In this document: in pieces, positions 31,701 through 43,910 of the stretch | Layout of the letters: every line of letters begins with the position of its first letter | How positions within the stretch are numbered: position 1 is the first letter of the stretch | Program-made: the position numbers and the translations under genes | From: Brienomyrus brachyistius | Taxonomy: Eukaryota; Chordata; Actinopteri; Osteoglossiformes; Mormyridae | Assembly (NCBI RefSeq): GCF_023856365.1 | Contig: NC_064536.1 | Span: 36,696,776-36,760,775 of the forward strand | Direction: 5' to 3' | Length of the DNA stretch: 64,000 nucleotides | Notes under the pieces: generated by a model | What the model saw: only the letters and a program-made list of their open reading frames with translations | Told to the model about the DNA's origin: nothing | Database searches by the model: none

Positions 31701-32075
31701 GCCGCCCAGATCCCATTGCACCCTCCCATGGGTGGTGAGCCCATTGGAAGGGGGACCCACTTGCCTTGTTCAGGCTGTGCCCGACCAGGCCCCATGGGTG
31801 TGGGCCTGGCCACTAGGCGCTCGCCATCGAGCCCCACCCCCAGGCCTGGCTCCAGGGGGGGGGCCCGGTGACCCGCGTCCAGGCAAGGAAAATCGTGTGT
31901 CCATGATCTGCTTCTTCATAGGGGTTTTTTGAGCCGCACTTCGTCTGGTTCCTCACCCAGGACCTGTTTGCCTTGGGTGACCCTACCAGGGGCATAAAGA
32001 CAACATAGCTCCTGAGATCACAGGAACACGCAAACCTCTCCACCACGATAAGGTGTCGGCTCCAGGAGAGGCACA
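28743..32075 (-). mobile_element. Rex3-type (RTE clade) LINE, close to full length
   Basis: About 3.33 kb, flanked by the 12-bp duplication AAATAAGGCACA (28731-28742 and 32076-32087). It runs on the minus strand, with endonuclease first and reverse transcriptase next. The 3' end reads AAGCGGAGGAAAATGGATGA, a GATG-type tail; tandem GATG is the known 3' signature of fish Rex3. The region at 29648 also matches, from memory, the primer site used to amplify Rex3. The 5' end (with CCGACACCTTATCGTGGTGG) appears present, which is uncommon since most LINE copies are 5'-truncated. Confidence 0.85.
28840..31760 (-). pseudogene. Rex3 endonuclease/reverse transcriptase polyprotein, frameshifted
   Basis: Minus-strand pieces in order. 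The apurinic endonuclease is 31760-31089 ([11 protein letters not shown] at its start, [10 protein letters not shown] near its end). A linker with LSTDHYLVVGWLRWWGRKP lies in 31039-30257. The reverse transcriptase spans 30603-29594 (NYRGITLLSLPGKVYSGVLE, FVD-type VDLKRAFDHVPRG, RQGCPLSPILF). The FADD catalytic motif lies at about 29540-29560. The C-terminal part is 29541-28840 (KYLGILFTSGGTVEREVDRR). Several frameshifts separate these frames, so it is dead. Confidence 0.88.
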
Positions 32076-32439
32076 AAATAAGGCACAAAAATATGTAAAT
32101 GGAATATAAATGAAACTGTAACCATATGGGGTTGAGTTCGTTGTCGGCGATGCAGCGTACTTTCCACGTTTATTTCAGTTTATATTTTGCTGAAATCTTC
32201 ATGTAGATTTTCTGCATCAGGAGCGTGTGGTTCATTGCTCAGCTGTTGTGTAGTTGGGGTAGAGTGACAAAACGATCTTTAAATGGTAAAAGAATCAGCT
32301 TCCTCTTGATGTCTGTTAGAGAAATAATATGCAATTGATCAGATAGTCCAGATAGGCCAACCTTACCACTGTGCTCAAATCAATTGTCTCCCTCTAAACA
32401 TGAGATAAATATCTCTTTGTCCTTATACTCTTTGTACTA

Positions 32440-34140
32440 TAAACAATTAATCCACTGGCACAGGTCCAGAGATATGTTTTTTTGTGAGTTATTATGCCGC
32501 TGTGCATTTCTTCCTTCTATCTGTTTTTCGTTTAAACGGCACACAATCTGCTGAATGGGATTTTGAGGTCGCCCTACAATTTTTTTTAATTCACCCAAGA
32601 AGTTCTCAAAGGGAAAACAAGACACATTGTCTAAGGGTCAAAATTTTCTTGCGTCTTGCGTACATTGTACACCACAAACTCACTAGCATAGATGTCACTG
32701 AAGTTTTCTACAAAATATTTCATCAAGCCATCAGCATATTCACAGTACTCATTACAAAGAGCGACAGAGTAAAATTCTTACAACCACAGACAACACAAGA
32801 AAGTTCAGATACTTTTCACTTGGCAGGTTATTATACAGTACAACAGGTCCAGTATATAGTAAGAATCTGCGAAATTCTGTGGCTTTCCACTGTGCAACTT
32901 CCAACAGAGATCTGGGCCGTCGTGAAAATTTTTTGGGTTTGGTATCGTTTCATGAATTTCATTTGTTCAGAAATAACATTTATAACACCAGAAGATATTT
33001 TACACTTTAAAAGACCTTTTAACCACAAATAAATAAGTTTTCGAACAACTCCTAAGCAAATCAAATGCATGTAATCCAGAACAAAGGTGGTTACTAATCC
33101 CACATCCATGTCCATTAGTGGAGACACATCACAATGGTGTTCATCTGTCCTTTCAGAAAATAGTCTATCTGTTCTTAAGGGTGCTGTGATTTCAGGAAAT
33201 GTCATCCTACCATTAACATAAACTCCCTTCTGAGTACAGCGCTCACATGAGCTGTACCCAGCGTGACCTTTTACACATTTAAGGTTTGCCCTGGTAGGTG
33301 CATCACAAACAAAAGCAGTAGGAAGACAAACTGAGAAATGCTTCCGCTTAAATTCCAAACCAATGACATTAACAGATTTTTCGTCATCAATGAACGCTTT
33401 CAAATAGTCATGGACGGGGGCAGCATGGTGGTGCAGTGGTTAGCACTGTTGCCTCACACCTCTGGGACCCGGGTTCGAGTCTCCGCCTGGGTTGCAAGTG
33501 TGTGGAGTTTGCATGTTCTCTCCATGTCGTCGTGAGGTTTCCTCCAGGTTCTCCGGTTTCCCCCCACAGTCCAAAAACATGCTGAGGTTAATTAGCTGAG
33601 GCCAATTGGACTTGCAGAAATTGCCCGTAGGTGCGCATGTGTGTGTGAATGGTGTGTGAGTGTGCCCCCCATCCTGGGTTGTTCCCTGCCTCGTGCCCAT
33701 TGCTTCTGGGATAGGCTCCAGACCCCCCGCGACCCAGTAGGATAAGCGGTTTGGAAAATGGATGGATGGATGGTCATGGACAGAAGACGGCTTAGTGACA
33801 CCTGAATGATGGCCACGGCACACTGGAGCTTTTAAACAGTGGCAGACCATCTATATTTATCTGAATAGACAGTGTCTCTGGTAGTTCTTGTAGCTCGTAA
33901 TTGATCAATTCTGAAATAATTGCATTGGCAAGACCAAATTGATAAGATGCCCCTGCAATTTCTTGGATTTCAACACTTTGATTAGTCGAAAGCAAAGTTC
34001 TTGAGTCCTTTGGCACATCCAGACCAGACTATCTAAGAATTTTAAGCAGATCAGAGACAGCACTGTGAATTATTATAGCTGGTAGCCAATTCAGCTAAAT
34101 GGTCCACAACATGACTTCTTGATATTTGTGATTCTGTTCT
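32440..34140 (-). pseudogene. DDE-type transposase relic partnered with DUF4806 (CMC/EnSpm-like)
   Basis: Minus strand. From the N-terminal side it shows KILR...SGLDVPKDSRTLL (34060-34000), GASYQFGLANAI, and INIDGLPLFKSSS (about 33830), which holds the probable first Asp. A SINE interrupts here. The frame resumes at 33403 with FVCDAPTRANLK (probable second Asp) and a Cys pair GYSSCERC, then FVLDYMHLICLGVVRKL. The C-terminal part is frameshifted and ends with SCFPFENFLGELKK (about 32590). The Asp-then-CxxC layout resembles the CACTA transposase at 15884. I recognise this family from fish and invertebrate genomes but cannot place it with certainty. Confidence 0.65.
33416..33772 (+). mobile_element. 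Second tRNA-derived SINE, inside the transposase relic
   Basis: Same family as 27806-28165: A box TGGTGCAGTGG, B box GGGTTCGAGTC, GATG tail. It is flanked by the 9-bp duplication GTCATGGAC (33407-33415 and 33773-33781). Removing it rejoins the transposase region, so the insertion came after the transposon. Confidence 0.92.
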
Positions 34141-34185
34141 GTTGTCGGGGGCAGCATGGTGGTGCAGTGGTTGTGACTGTTGCAA
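34141..34185 (+). mobile_element. 5' SINE fragment
   Basis: GGGGGCAGCATGGTGGTGCAG followed by TGGTTGTGACTGTTGC is the first 40 bases of the same SINE, cut off immediately after the A box. No tail or target duplication. Confidence 0.7.
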
Positions 34186-34249
34186 AAACCCCATCCTCAT
34201 ATAAACTATTAATAGTGTTGAGCCAATTTTCTTCTGACCATTTTAGAAA

Positions 34250-34447
34250 GGCAGCTAACGTCTTTTATACCTTTAAACATTAAGAAAAGCCGTTAATGTC
34301 TTTTCTTTAAAATTTAGAAGTCTATATTGCTTGGTTTTTCGCTATGAGCCTCGTGAACGACTAACTTAGTATATTTTGGGGCCTGAATACACCTCGCAGT
34401 CCTATACTTTCACCGACCTAAAGTTAAACTCTAAAGCCCTGACCACC

Positions 34448-34531
<84 letters not shown>

Positions 34532-37500
34532 TGTGCACATGCGCATGAACAACCATTTACTGGAAAAAAAATAAGTTTTTATTAAAATAACTACGGCTTT
34601 ATCCTGTCAAAAATGAAAAAATAATGTCAGTCGATAAACGGGGTTGTTTATAGTCAATCTATAGTCTTGCTGCATATTGGATGACCGTTGGCACTGTTGA
34701 ATCTGGACTATGTTTCATTAACTATCAAGCAGGTGGCATCTCAGTTACCATTTTCAACTTAACATGGTACTCCAACTATCCTCTCGAATCAAGCATGTAG
34801 ATGATATAAGCTGGGGCCGTGGGGCACTTTGTAGGATGTCTTTATTAAAATAACTAAGGCCTTATTCTTTAAAGTTTTAAATGTCTATTTGATGCATGAT
34901 GCTAAATACTTACTAGTTCCTATTAAAGCTTACTAGTTCCTATTAAATGTAATTAAATATTCATGTCCACCTTCTTTAAAATAACATAAATGTATCCTAA
35001 ATTCTTACACCCCTGCCTGATTCCACAGTTCCTACCCCACACTTATGTGTCCCCCCTCCCACCCCCTTCCATGGCTTGTGAGATAAGAAAAGCTGACTTC
35101 TGTCTGCCTGGTCGATCATTTCTAGCCGCTATTTAGGTTCTTCTTCAAATCTTGTTGCCTAAATGACTTGTATCACACTCATACTAATTTAAGATTTCGC
35201 TATAATAGTGATCCTTATATATTTTAAGTAAAAACGTAAACTATATGTCAAGTGTTTTTTAACTGAATTTGATTATCAAACTCTAAAGGCCAACCCTTGG
35301 TAGCGCGCTTGTGCGCACGTTCGGGGTTTTGCTGTGTGTGTGTAGGTTGTTCATCTTGCGTCCAAAGTTAAGGTTATATTTTATACTAATTTAAAATAAC
35401 ACATTTTTGTTTGATTGTTTAACAAATACATCAAAAGTTTTTATACCTTTAAACATTAAGAAAAGCCGTTAATGTCTTTTGTTGTATTTATTTTGCGTGG
35501 TTTTTCACAATAAGACTCATGAACGACTAAGTTAATATGTTTTGGGGTCTGAATACACATCGCGGTCCTATACTTTCACAGACCTAAAGTTAAACTCTAA
35601 AGCCCCTGACCACCGGTGTGTGTGTGTTTGTGCACATGAGCATGAATAAACATTTACTGAAAAAACATATTTATTAAAATAACTAAGGCTTTATTCTGTC
35701 AAAATTCTTAAAAATAATGCCAGCGGATAAACGGGGTCGTTATAGTCAATCTGTAGTCTCCCTGCATAGTGGATGACTGCTGACACTGTTGAATTTGAAC
35801 TATGTTTCATTAAATATCAAACAGGCTGCAGCTCCGTTACCGTTGTCAACTTAACATTGTACTCCAGCAAGCATCTCAAATCCAGCTTGTAGATGATATA
35901 AGCTGGGACCGTGGGGGCACCTTGTAGGATGTCTTTATTAATATAACTAAGGACTTACACATTAAAAACTTTAAAGAATATTTGCTGCATGTTGCTAAAT
36001 GCAGGTTACTAGTTCCTATTAAATGTAATTAAATAATCAGGTACACCTTCTTTAGGGTATATTCTTGTTATTTTAAATTCTTACACCCCTGCCTGATTCC
36101 ACAGTTCCTACCCCACACTTATGTGTCCCCCATCCCACCCTTCCATGACTAGTGAGATAAGAAAAGCACACTTCTGCCTGCCTGGTCAGTCATTTCTAGC
36201 CGCTATTTAGGTTCTTCCTCAAATCTTGTTGCCTAAATGACTTATATCACAGTCATACTAATTTAAAATTTCGTTATAACAAAACAATCCTTATACATTT
36301 TAATAAAAAACGTAAACTATATATGTTTGGTGTTTTTTGATTGAGCAAACTCTTTTTGTGTTTTTGTGTGCATGTCCGATACAACTGTAGTTTGTATACC
36401 TTTAAACATTAACAAAAACAGTTAATGTCTTTTCTTTAAAATGTACAAGTCTATTTGTCTGTTTTTTCGCGATAAGTTAGTAAACGACTAAGTTAAGGTG
36501 CTTTGGGTTAAACTCTAAAGCCCCCCAACCTCCGGGGTGTGTGTGTTTGTGTGCATGAGCGTGAATAAACATTTACTGAAAAAACATATTTATTAAAATA
36601 ACTTTGACAGAATAAAGCCTTAGTTTTTAAAAATGTGTTTTTGATGCTTGTCACTAAATGCTGCTTAATACTACCTATCTGGGGCTGCTCCCCCAGAGAC
36701 AGTTGCTAGTCCATATAATTTCGCACCTGAAACATGACAGGGCTTTTGCCGTTAGAAAATAACGCATTTACTTAAAGTAACACATTGACAAACACGACAA
36801 ATGTTTTTTATCCCTTAAATTATTAAAATAACAGGTATTAGTCTAACAAAGTTTTTAAAATGTTTTTGAAGTACATAGGTAAATACCGCTCACCATAGTT
36901 CCTATCCGGGACTACGGTGCCATCTCCGAATCGAACGGACTCCTTGCGGTGCCTTGTTTTATGAAATCTGCTTGAAAACTTTGTCAGACACCTTCCATAT
37001 TGGAATCTTGAAGATGTTTTTGATGTATGTTACTAAATACTGCTCATTAGTTCCTACATCTATTAAATTAATAATGAAGTGGGTGCATTTTATTGAAAAT
37101 GAAACAAACAAAATACAACTAAATTGTTTTATTAATTAAATCTTATTGGCTTAAAACTTTATACTAATTTGTCATACAACCATTTTAGTTGCGGCACTTT
37201 CTGATCCCGCTGATTAAGCAATTGAAGTTAGATACTTCATCCAGCCCCACAGGCCCACAGCGGGGTGTCCGGGACTATGCTAGAGTCCCAGAGATGTGGT
37301 GTTAGACATCGACTTTTATTTCAATTAGGAATATATTATTTTATACTATTTAAGAATAAAACAGATTAACAAATAGAGGTAATGTGCTTTCTGCCATGAT
37401 GGGACTGCTGTCTGTCTGCTTCTCACATTCAGGACCAGCGGTTAAACGAGATGTTAGTCACTCTGCAGGCACCCTGCAACATTTTGTTAACCGGTGGCCA

Positions 37501-38000
37501 TTTTGTTTCATTGACTCTTCCTTCTCATGGGCTTATCGCTCATGACTGCAAAAGCTCTTGCGCCGACGCCCTGTTACCCACTGCCGCGGACATTAGCTGA
37601 CTGACATGTCTACACATGCAATACGCATAAATCCAAAAATAGGATGGCTGTATTTTACCGATATAAAATAGGACATTTGTTAAAAAATAACCCGTTAACA
37701 ATTCACAACTACCATTCAAAACTGCCAGCCTAGAAAAGCTTGACGTGTCCGGTGACCCCGTTAAAATTATTGTTAATGAATAGTTTTATTACGCCTTAAA
37801 ACATATTTAAAATATCGCATTAATAAATTCATGTAATGTATTTTATTCTTTTAAAGACTATTGATTCCAGTTTGGTGCCATATGCTTTTATCTTGTAGGC
37901 CGTAGGATAGCTCCATTTCTACCAGCTATAGGCCGGGGTACGTCTAGGATATTATGCTTAAATTCTTTATTATCGTTGACTATATGCTTTATAAAACATT
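34250..38000. repeat. Right-hand copy of the tandem repeat cluster
   Basis: Colinear with the left cluster. CACCTTCTTTAAAATAACAT is at about 34970. Units with CCTGACCACCGG plus GT runs lie at 34437 and 35605. The CTATTTAGGTTCTTC block is at about 35130 and 36200 (compare 7610). The TTTGGTGCCATATGCTTTTA block is at about 37872 (compare 8036). Copies are more diverged here than in the left cluster. A long (GT)n run sits at 34449-34530. The intervals 36720-37850 contain no recognised gene. Confidence 0.7.
34449..34530. repeat. (GT)n microsatellite
   Basis: About 40 uninterrupted GT dinucleotides, the longest expansion of the short GT run found at the same place in every tandem unit of this family. 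Confidence 0.97.
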
Positions 38001-38059
38001 TTATACATCTTTTACACACGTTTACTTATTGTATACACACTTTAAAATTCAGAAAACGA

Positions 38060-41000
38060 CTTGCAGTTTATATCAAATATCAAGAAAGACATAAGTATTC
38101 TTTAAAAAAAATGACAATAACGAGGTTAGCTCGGAAAATGTATGGGATGCAATGAAAGCTGTAATTAGGGGAAAAATTATATCCTTCTGTGCATATAAAA
38201 AGAAGGAAAGGGAAATAAGACTATCAGAACTAAATAAGGAATTAGAAGAATTAGAGACAAAACACAAGACAGAACCAAATTACATTATTTGGCAAAACTT
38301 ATGAAGGTTAGAAATGAAATAAATACCCTATATTCAAGAGAAATTGAGAAAAATATATTTACAAAACAAAGGTACTATGGCTCGGGACCACGGTTCACTA
38401 AATTCTTAGCAAGGAAAGTAAAAAAGCAACAAACAGATGCTACTATCTATAAGATTAAAGACCTGGATTCCAAAACCCTTTTACACAAACAAAATGAAAT
38501 CCTGATTGCTTTCGAAAATTATTATAAACCATTATATTCAGAACCCCTTCTAGAAAAAAGCAAATATCTCGGTTTGTCTTCTGAGTGGTATAAGACCTTC
38601 TGTCTAGAACTTCTACCAAATTTAGTGAAGATATTTAATTTAGCCTTAAAAAAGGTATAATCCCAAAAACTTGCAGAGAAGCTACTATCTCCGTCATTCC
38701 GAAAGAAGGAAAATACAAACAGGACTGCGGATCATATAGACCAATCTCAGTCCTTAATTATTATAAATTATATACATAAATTCTAGCCAAAGGAATTCAA
38801 GCAATTCTTTCTCAGATTATCCACACAGATCAGACGAGTTTTATCTCTCAAAGACAAACCCATGATAATATTAGACGCTCATTACATATATTAAGTCACA
38901 TTCAAAAAAATAAATGTCCAGCACTTTTGGTTAGCTTAGATGCAGAGAAAGCTTTTGATTCTGTTAGCTGGAGGTTTTTATTTAAGGAGAGATTTGGATT
39001 TCGCAAAGATTTTATTTAGAGTATTGAAACATTGTATAACAACCCAACCACTTGTATAAAAATAAATGGACATTTGTCTGACGTTATTAAATTAGAACGC
39101 GGGACAAGACAAGATTGTGGATTGTCCCCATTGCTTTTTGCATTGTACATAGACCCTCTTGCCCAGTGGATTAGACAGACAGCTAATATTAAGGGTATTT
39201 CAATACACCAAGAACAACACAAGATAGCGTTATAAGCAGATGATATTTTAATCTACCTAACGGAACCTTCAACTTCATTTCCAGAATTATTTAAGATGCT
39301 AGATATATACGGTAAATATGTAGGATACAAAATAAATATTCAGAAAACACAAATACTAACTTTAAATTATAATGATTCAAAACAGTTACAAGACGATTTT
39401 CATTTGAAATGGAATCAAACTACATTAAAATACTTAGGAATTATATTACCTAGATATATGATAAAACTGACAGGGACTAATTACGATCCCTTAGTAGCCA
39501 AAATTAAAATGGATATACAGAGATGGACCGTTAACCCTTTCATGAGTTTTATTCAAAGAATTGAAACTGTAAAAATGAACATTCTTCCAAGATTTCTATT
39601 CCTATTCCAGTCTCTCCCTATGGAAATTTCTATAAAACAATTTTCAGAATGGGATAAAATTATTTCTAGGTTCATTTGGCAAGGGAAAAAAACCCGAATA
39701 AGATTTAAGACTTTACAACTACCAAAAGAGAAAGGGATACCACATTTAAGGGATTACTATTGAGCAGCTCAAATTAGGCCATTAATGTACTTTTGCAACC
39801 AAAACTACTACGCTAGATGGAAAGAGAGAGAACTGTCAATATCTCCAAACCCCCCAATACCGGCAATATTAGGTAACAGAGAATTACAGCCTGTTATGAA
39901 TAATATACAAAACCCGTGGTTAAAATTCCATCTGAAAATTTGGAACTTGATTAAGGAGAGAAAAGGTTACATGATAATCTAAGAATACTTAGATGGTGTT
40001 TATATGATACTAATTTTAAACCTAACCAAATGGATAGTAGGTTTGAAAAATGGATACCCAAAGGAATAACAACATTCTACTCAATAACAAAGGAAAGTTG
40101 GATGATTTTCAAACTATAAAAGAAAAATATAATTTGGAAAACCAAGACTTTTATAGACATCTACAAATACGTCACTATTTCAATCATTCTATCAAACCTT
40201 ACTCGTTAGATATGAACAACCCTATACTGAAAGAAGTCTTAAGAGCACACTCTTCAGAACCGAGTAAAGGTATTATATCTGGATTATATAAAGGTTTCAC
40301 AATTGGAAAATCACACTCTACTATATATCTTAAAAATAAATGGGAGCAGGAAGGCAATTTAGGAATCTCGGAGACTGAAAGGGACAATTGCTGTAAATCT
40401 CAATGGAAATATACCAACTCATATATTTGGAAGGAATTTGGCTGGAAATGCTTAGTTACCTTTTTTATTACCCCTATATGGGGGAAAAAAAACACTACAG
40501 GAGGAGACTACAAATGTTGGAGATGATGCGGGAATCAGAATGCCAATCATTGGCACATATTCTGGGATTGCTCATTTATAAAGGATTTTTGGTTTGAAGA
40601 TGCATAAAATTCTGGAAGACATTTTTTCAACGAAAATAGCATTTCAGTTCTCTACTTTCATTTTAGGAAATGTCAACTCCCTACCAATACAGCTTAATGG
40701 ATATTTATTTAAAATATTAACATCTGCTGCAAAGGAAAATATTACAAAACACTGGTTACTTCCAGATCCTCCCACAATAACTGAATGGATAGATATTGTC
40801 AATGAAATATATGTAATGGAAAAAGTTACCTTCTCAATCCATTTACAAACAAAAAACTTTATTAAATTATGGTCTAGTCTACGAAATTTACAGACATCCA
40901 ACAGAATTAATGATTTGATTTAAGACTCCCAACAATTTCTCTATAAAAATAGAAAACAATTGTTTAACTATAACCTGTATGACGTAAGTGACAACACATG

Positions 41001-41240
41001 AATTTTCTCTCTGCACATTCCCTACTCCCTCCTCCCCCTCTTTTTTTTTTTGTATTTGAGTTCCATGTATGTTCCTTCATGGAAAATACTTCAAAATTTC
41101 CAAAAGACGCTATGGATAAGTGAAACACAATAATTTTGTTGTATAATGCAATATGACGAAATTATTCTTGTATAATCATTGGTGTACTGTGCTGTTTATA
41201 ATAATAAATAAAAGTAAAAGATTGCTGCCTAAAAAATACA
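38060..41240 (+). pseudogene. 5'-truncated L1/Tx1-type LINE (ORF2)
   Basis: It begins inside the segment between endonuclease and polymerase (NVWDAMKAVIRGKIISF, about 38125-38200). The reverse transcriptase follows: ISVIPKEGKYKQDCGSYRPI, VSLDAEKAFDSVSWRFLF (first catalytic Asp), RGTRQDCGLSPLLFALYI, and an ADD motif at about 39237 preceded by a stop where Tyr or Phe is expected. The C-terminal region runs on through 40920. At least four stops or frameshifts interrupt it. The 3' end is AT-rich and contains TAATAAATAAAAG near 41205. The endonuclease and ORF1 are missing. Confidence 0.88.
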
Positions 41241-41773
41241 AAAGAAAAAAAAGATCCAGTTATTCAGTTAATAGATATTGTATATTTAACTTAAGCTGGT
41301 CTGTTTCACTATATATTTTTATCAGATGAACTGTGAAGGTTTCAGTCTGCATTGTCTGACAGATTGTAATCTGTAAGGATTATTAATAATTATAACTCTA
41401 ATTCCAACAGAGCCTATCTGTACCCCCACTGTGGCTAGTAGTCTACAGGGAAAACCTGATGAAGATGGACTTGCTGGTTCCTGGCCCAGATGAAAGAGGA
41501 TGGAGGTATGCTGTGGCAGTCCTCATCAATGCATGTGTGTGTTCATTGTCTTTGCACACATCAGTCCTTCTTGGCCGTGACATGGGTCTGCCTGTCATCA
41601 CTTCATAGACTCTGTCTGATCTCCTTCTTAGGTGTTACTTGGATGCTATAGAGCACAACAGGCAGAGCTTCTGGCTAAGGGGGTCCCATCTGATGTAACT
41701 TTCATAAGTGTTCCTTGATAACACACACGATTCATCCTTTCTGTTTGTCCTGATGCATGTGGTGTAGTGACCA
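41241..41773. other. Non-coding stretch
   Basis: No gene or known repeat recognised; the following minisatellite begins at 41774. Confidence 0.35.
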
Positions 41774-42010
41774 CTGAATGTGCATCACGCGAGACACATC
41801 CCTACAGAGTACTGAATGTGCATCACGCGAGACACAGCCCTACAGAGTACTGAACGTGCATCACGCGAGACACATCCCTACAGAGTACTGAACGTGCATC
41901 ACGCGAGACACATCCCTACAGAGTACTGAACGTGCATCACGCGAGACACATCCCTACAGAGTACTGAACGTGCATCACGCGAGACACATCCCTACAGAGT
42001 ACTGAATGTC
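41774..42010. repeat. 38-bp minisatellite (about six copies)
   Basis: Tandem unit CTGAATGTGCATCACGCGAG plus ACACATCCCTACAGAGTA. Early units have GAATG and later ones GAACG, and one has ACAGCCC for ACATCCC. Confidence 0.95.
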
Positions 42011-43570
42011 CAATACAACTACATAGTGTGTAGCTACACTGTAAACAAAAAAAATACCTTAAATATCTGGAAATATTCTGACAGCAGGAGCGCCAATAAA
42101 ATACTGTGAAATTACAGAAATAAACCAACTCATAAAAATACAGTATTTTTCCAAAATGAAAGTTTTGTTACAGTAACTTTACATTTCATTATGAGATTAA
42201 AAAATGGCATAATTTATACATTAAGTATTTCTTATGTTTAAAAATGTAGTAATATTGCAATGACACAATATTGCAATATTAATCAACATCCCTATATTAT
42301 CTGATAACTAAGGGTTTATTGCAAGGCAATTTTCAATAGATTGCACAGGAGCCACCTTATGTCTAGTATTTCTATATAATATTAAGTTGTTATGAAATTG
42401 ATTTCTGCCTTCTTACCTCAGCAAACTCCATGATGTTGCTTCATCGGCTGCTAGTCAAGAGATGTTTAGACAGTATCAGGAGGCAAACATCAGCACAACA
42501 GCATCGCTTAAGACAGTGATTTGGTCATTAACAATGGTTTAGTCTACAAATAGCATGAAGTGCTCTGCTTTGAAAGGAGACGTTCCTGTAGTAAATACAA
42601 ATAGCCTATCACCATCTTTTGAGCCAAACTGAGACCAGTTGTTGTACAGTGTTTGCATGGGTTTCCGCCGGGGGGCTTCGGTTTCCACCCATGGTCTGAA
42701 AGTGTGCAGGGCAGGTGAATTGGCGAGTCTAAATTGGCCTTGTAATTGTGTGTGCGCCCTCTAGTGTGTTGGTGACTGCAACCCAGGGTTAATTCCCGCC
42801 TGTGCCCCTTGTTCCTGGGATAGGCTCCAGTCCCCCCCCCCCCCCCCCCCCCATGGACCCAGTTGTGATTAAGCGGTTAGATGGAAATCAGACTACAGCA
42901 TGAGATAATGTACATACATGCTTGAAAATGAGAACTATCACTTCAGATTACTAGTATTATACAATGAAAGTAGTATAAGAACACCCAAAAAAGAGAGAAA
43001 CTTCATTGCACCAAAATTATTGTAAAGTAACAGCGTGCTTTTCATTCTTGTTTTTGACTTTGCTTTATGTCACAAAAAAAACTGAGTGGCAGTGTTAGCA
43101 TTCAGATTGAATGCCGCAAAAACACATATAAAATATGGAAGGGCTGATGAGCGATGGTACAAATCGATTTAACAAGAAATAGGAGCGATTGGACGTGGAT
43201 CAGTCACATTGCTTGTTTTCCTGCTGTCGCTGCCCCACACACAAGTCCCAGCTGTCATTCAGCTTCTGATTACCTGGATCAGGTGTGTTCAGTCAATCAG
43301 TAGTGTGTAGGGCAGGGATAACTGGAAAGCAAGCAGGGCAGTGGGTCCCGAGGACCGAGTCTGAGAATCACTGGTCTAATTAGATATGGATTGGTGCTGG
43401 TAATTCTGAATATGGGATCGGTGCACCTCTAGTAAAAAGTATATACTATACATTAAAATCCATCGATCTTACAAAAAGCAGCCTACCATTGTAAATGCAT
43501 ACAAGATGGGTTGTAATACAGAATTGTAATTTATAGTGCATTGCAATAAGGGAAACTTCACTGGCAAGAG
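42011..43570. other. Repeat scraps: CACTA-like end, SINE 3' part, no gene
   Basis: At 42034 CACTGTAAACAAAAAAAATA resembles a CACTA end, and the next 120 bp carry further ACAGTA words; no partner end found. At 42655-42885 a diverged SINE 3' half is present (GGGATAGGCTCCAG, a C run, then AAGCGGTTAGATGGAA). At 43200-43380 there is a fragment ending GAGAATCACTGG, of a common interspersed type. No coding sequence is supported. Confidence 0.45.
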
Positions 43571-43577
43571 GATAAGC

Positions 43578-43578
<1 letters not shown>

Positions 43579-43655
<77 letters not shown>

Positions 43656-43673
43656 CTTTTTTTTTTTTTTTCT
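43579..43673. repeat. (TA)n microsatellite followed by poly-T
   Basis: About 31 TA dinucleotides and then about 30 bases of almost pure T. Open frames here are artefacts of the repeat. Confidence 0.97.
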
Positions 43674-43799
43674 TTTCATTCTGAAAAAGTGCTACAACTT
43701 GCTGAGCTTGCTAGCTCAGGTTACCACAATGCATTTTTTATGCTGTGGAAAACAAGATCGATCTACAGGCCAGATTAAATGAATTCTAAACTTCACAAC

Positions 43800-43910
43800 A
43801 CAGGTCAGTACTTTTAGACTTCGTATAAGTGGCAAATGAGCCGACTAAAACCCCATCCTCCACTGTGGAAAATGGCTGATCGTCCAATGCAGTCATCATC
43901 ATTTTTTCAA
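43800..43910 (-). pseudogene. hAT transposase fragment
   Basis: On the minus strand TALDDQPFSTVED followed, after a one-base shift, by GFSRLICHL resembles the core segment of hAT/ZBED transposases (typically PFSxVExxGFxxL). It is only about 35 residues long. Confidence 0.5.

Noticed and set aside
28934..31932. Plus-strand ORFs up to 247 codons inside 28934-31932
   Set aside because: Antisense to the Rex3 endonuclease/reverse transcriptase, whose motifs are unambiguous on the minus strand.
27806..33772. tRNA genes suggested by A and B boxes
   Set aside because: The boxes belong to tRNA-derived SINEs, with central and GATG-tail regions and target duplications; no cloverleaf with a proper acceptor stem is present.
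43446..43778. ORFs with runs of Tyr-Ile and Lys near 43500
   Set aside because: Translation of a (TA)n and poly-T microsatellite.
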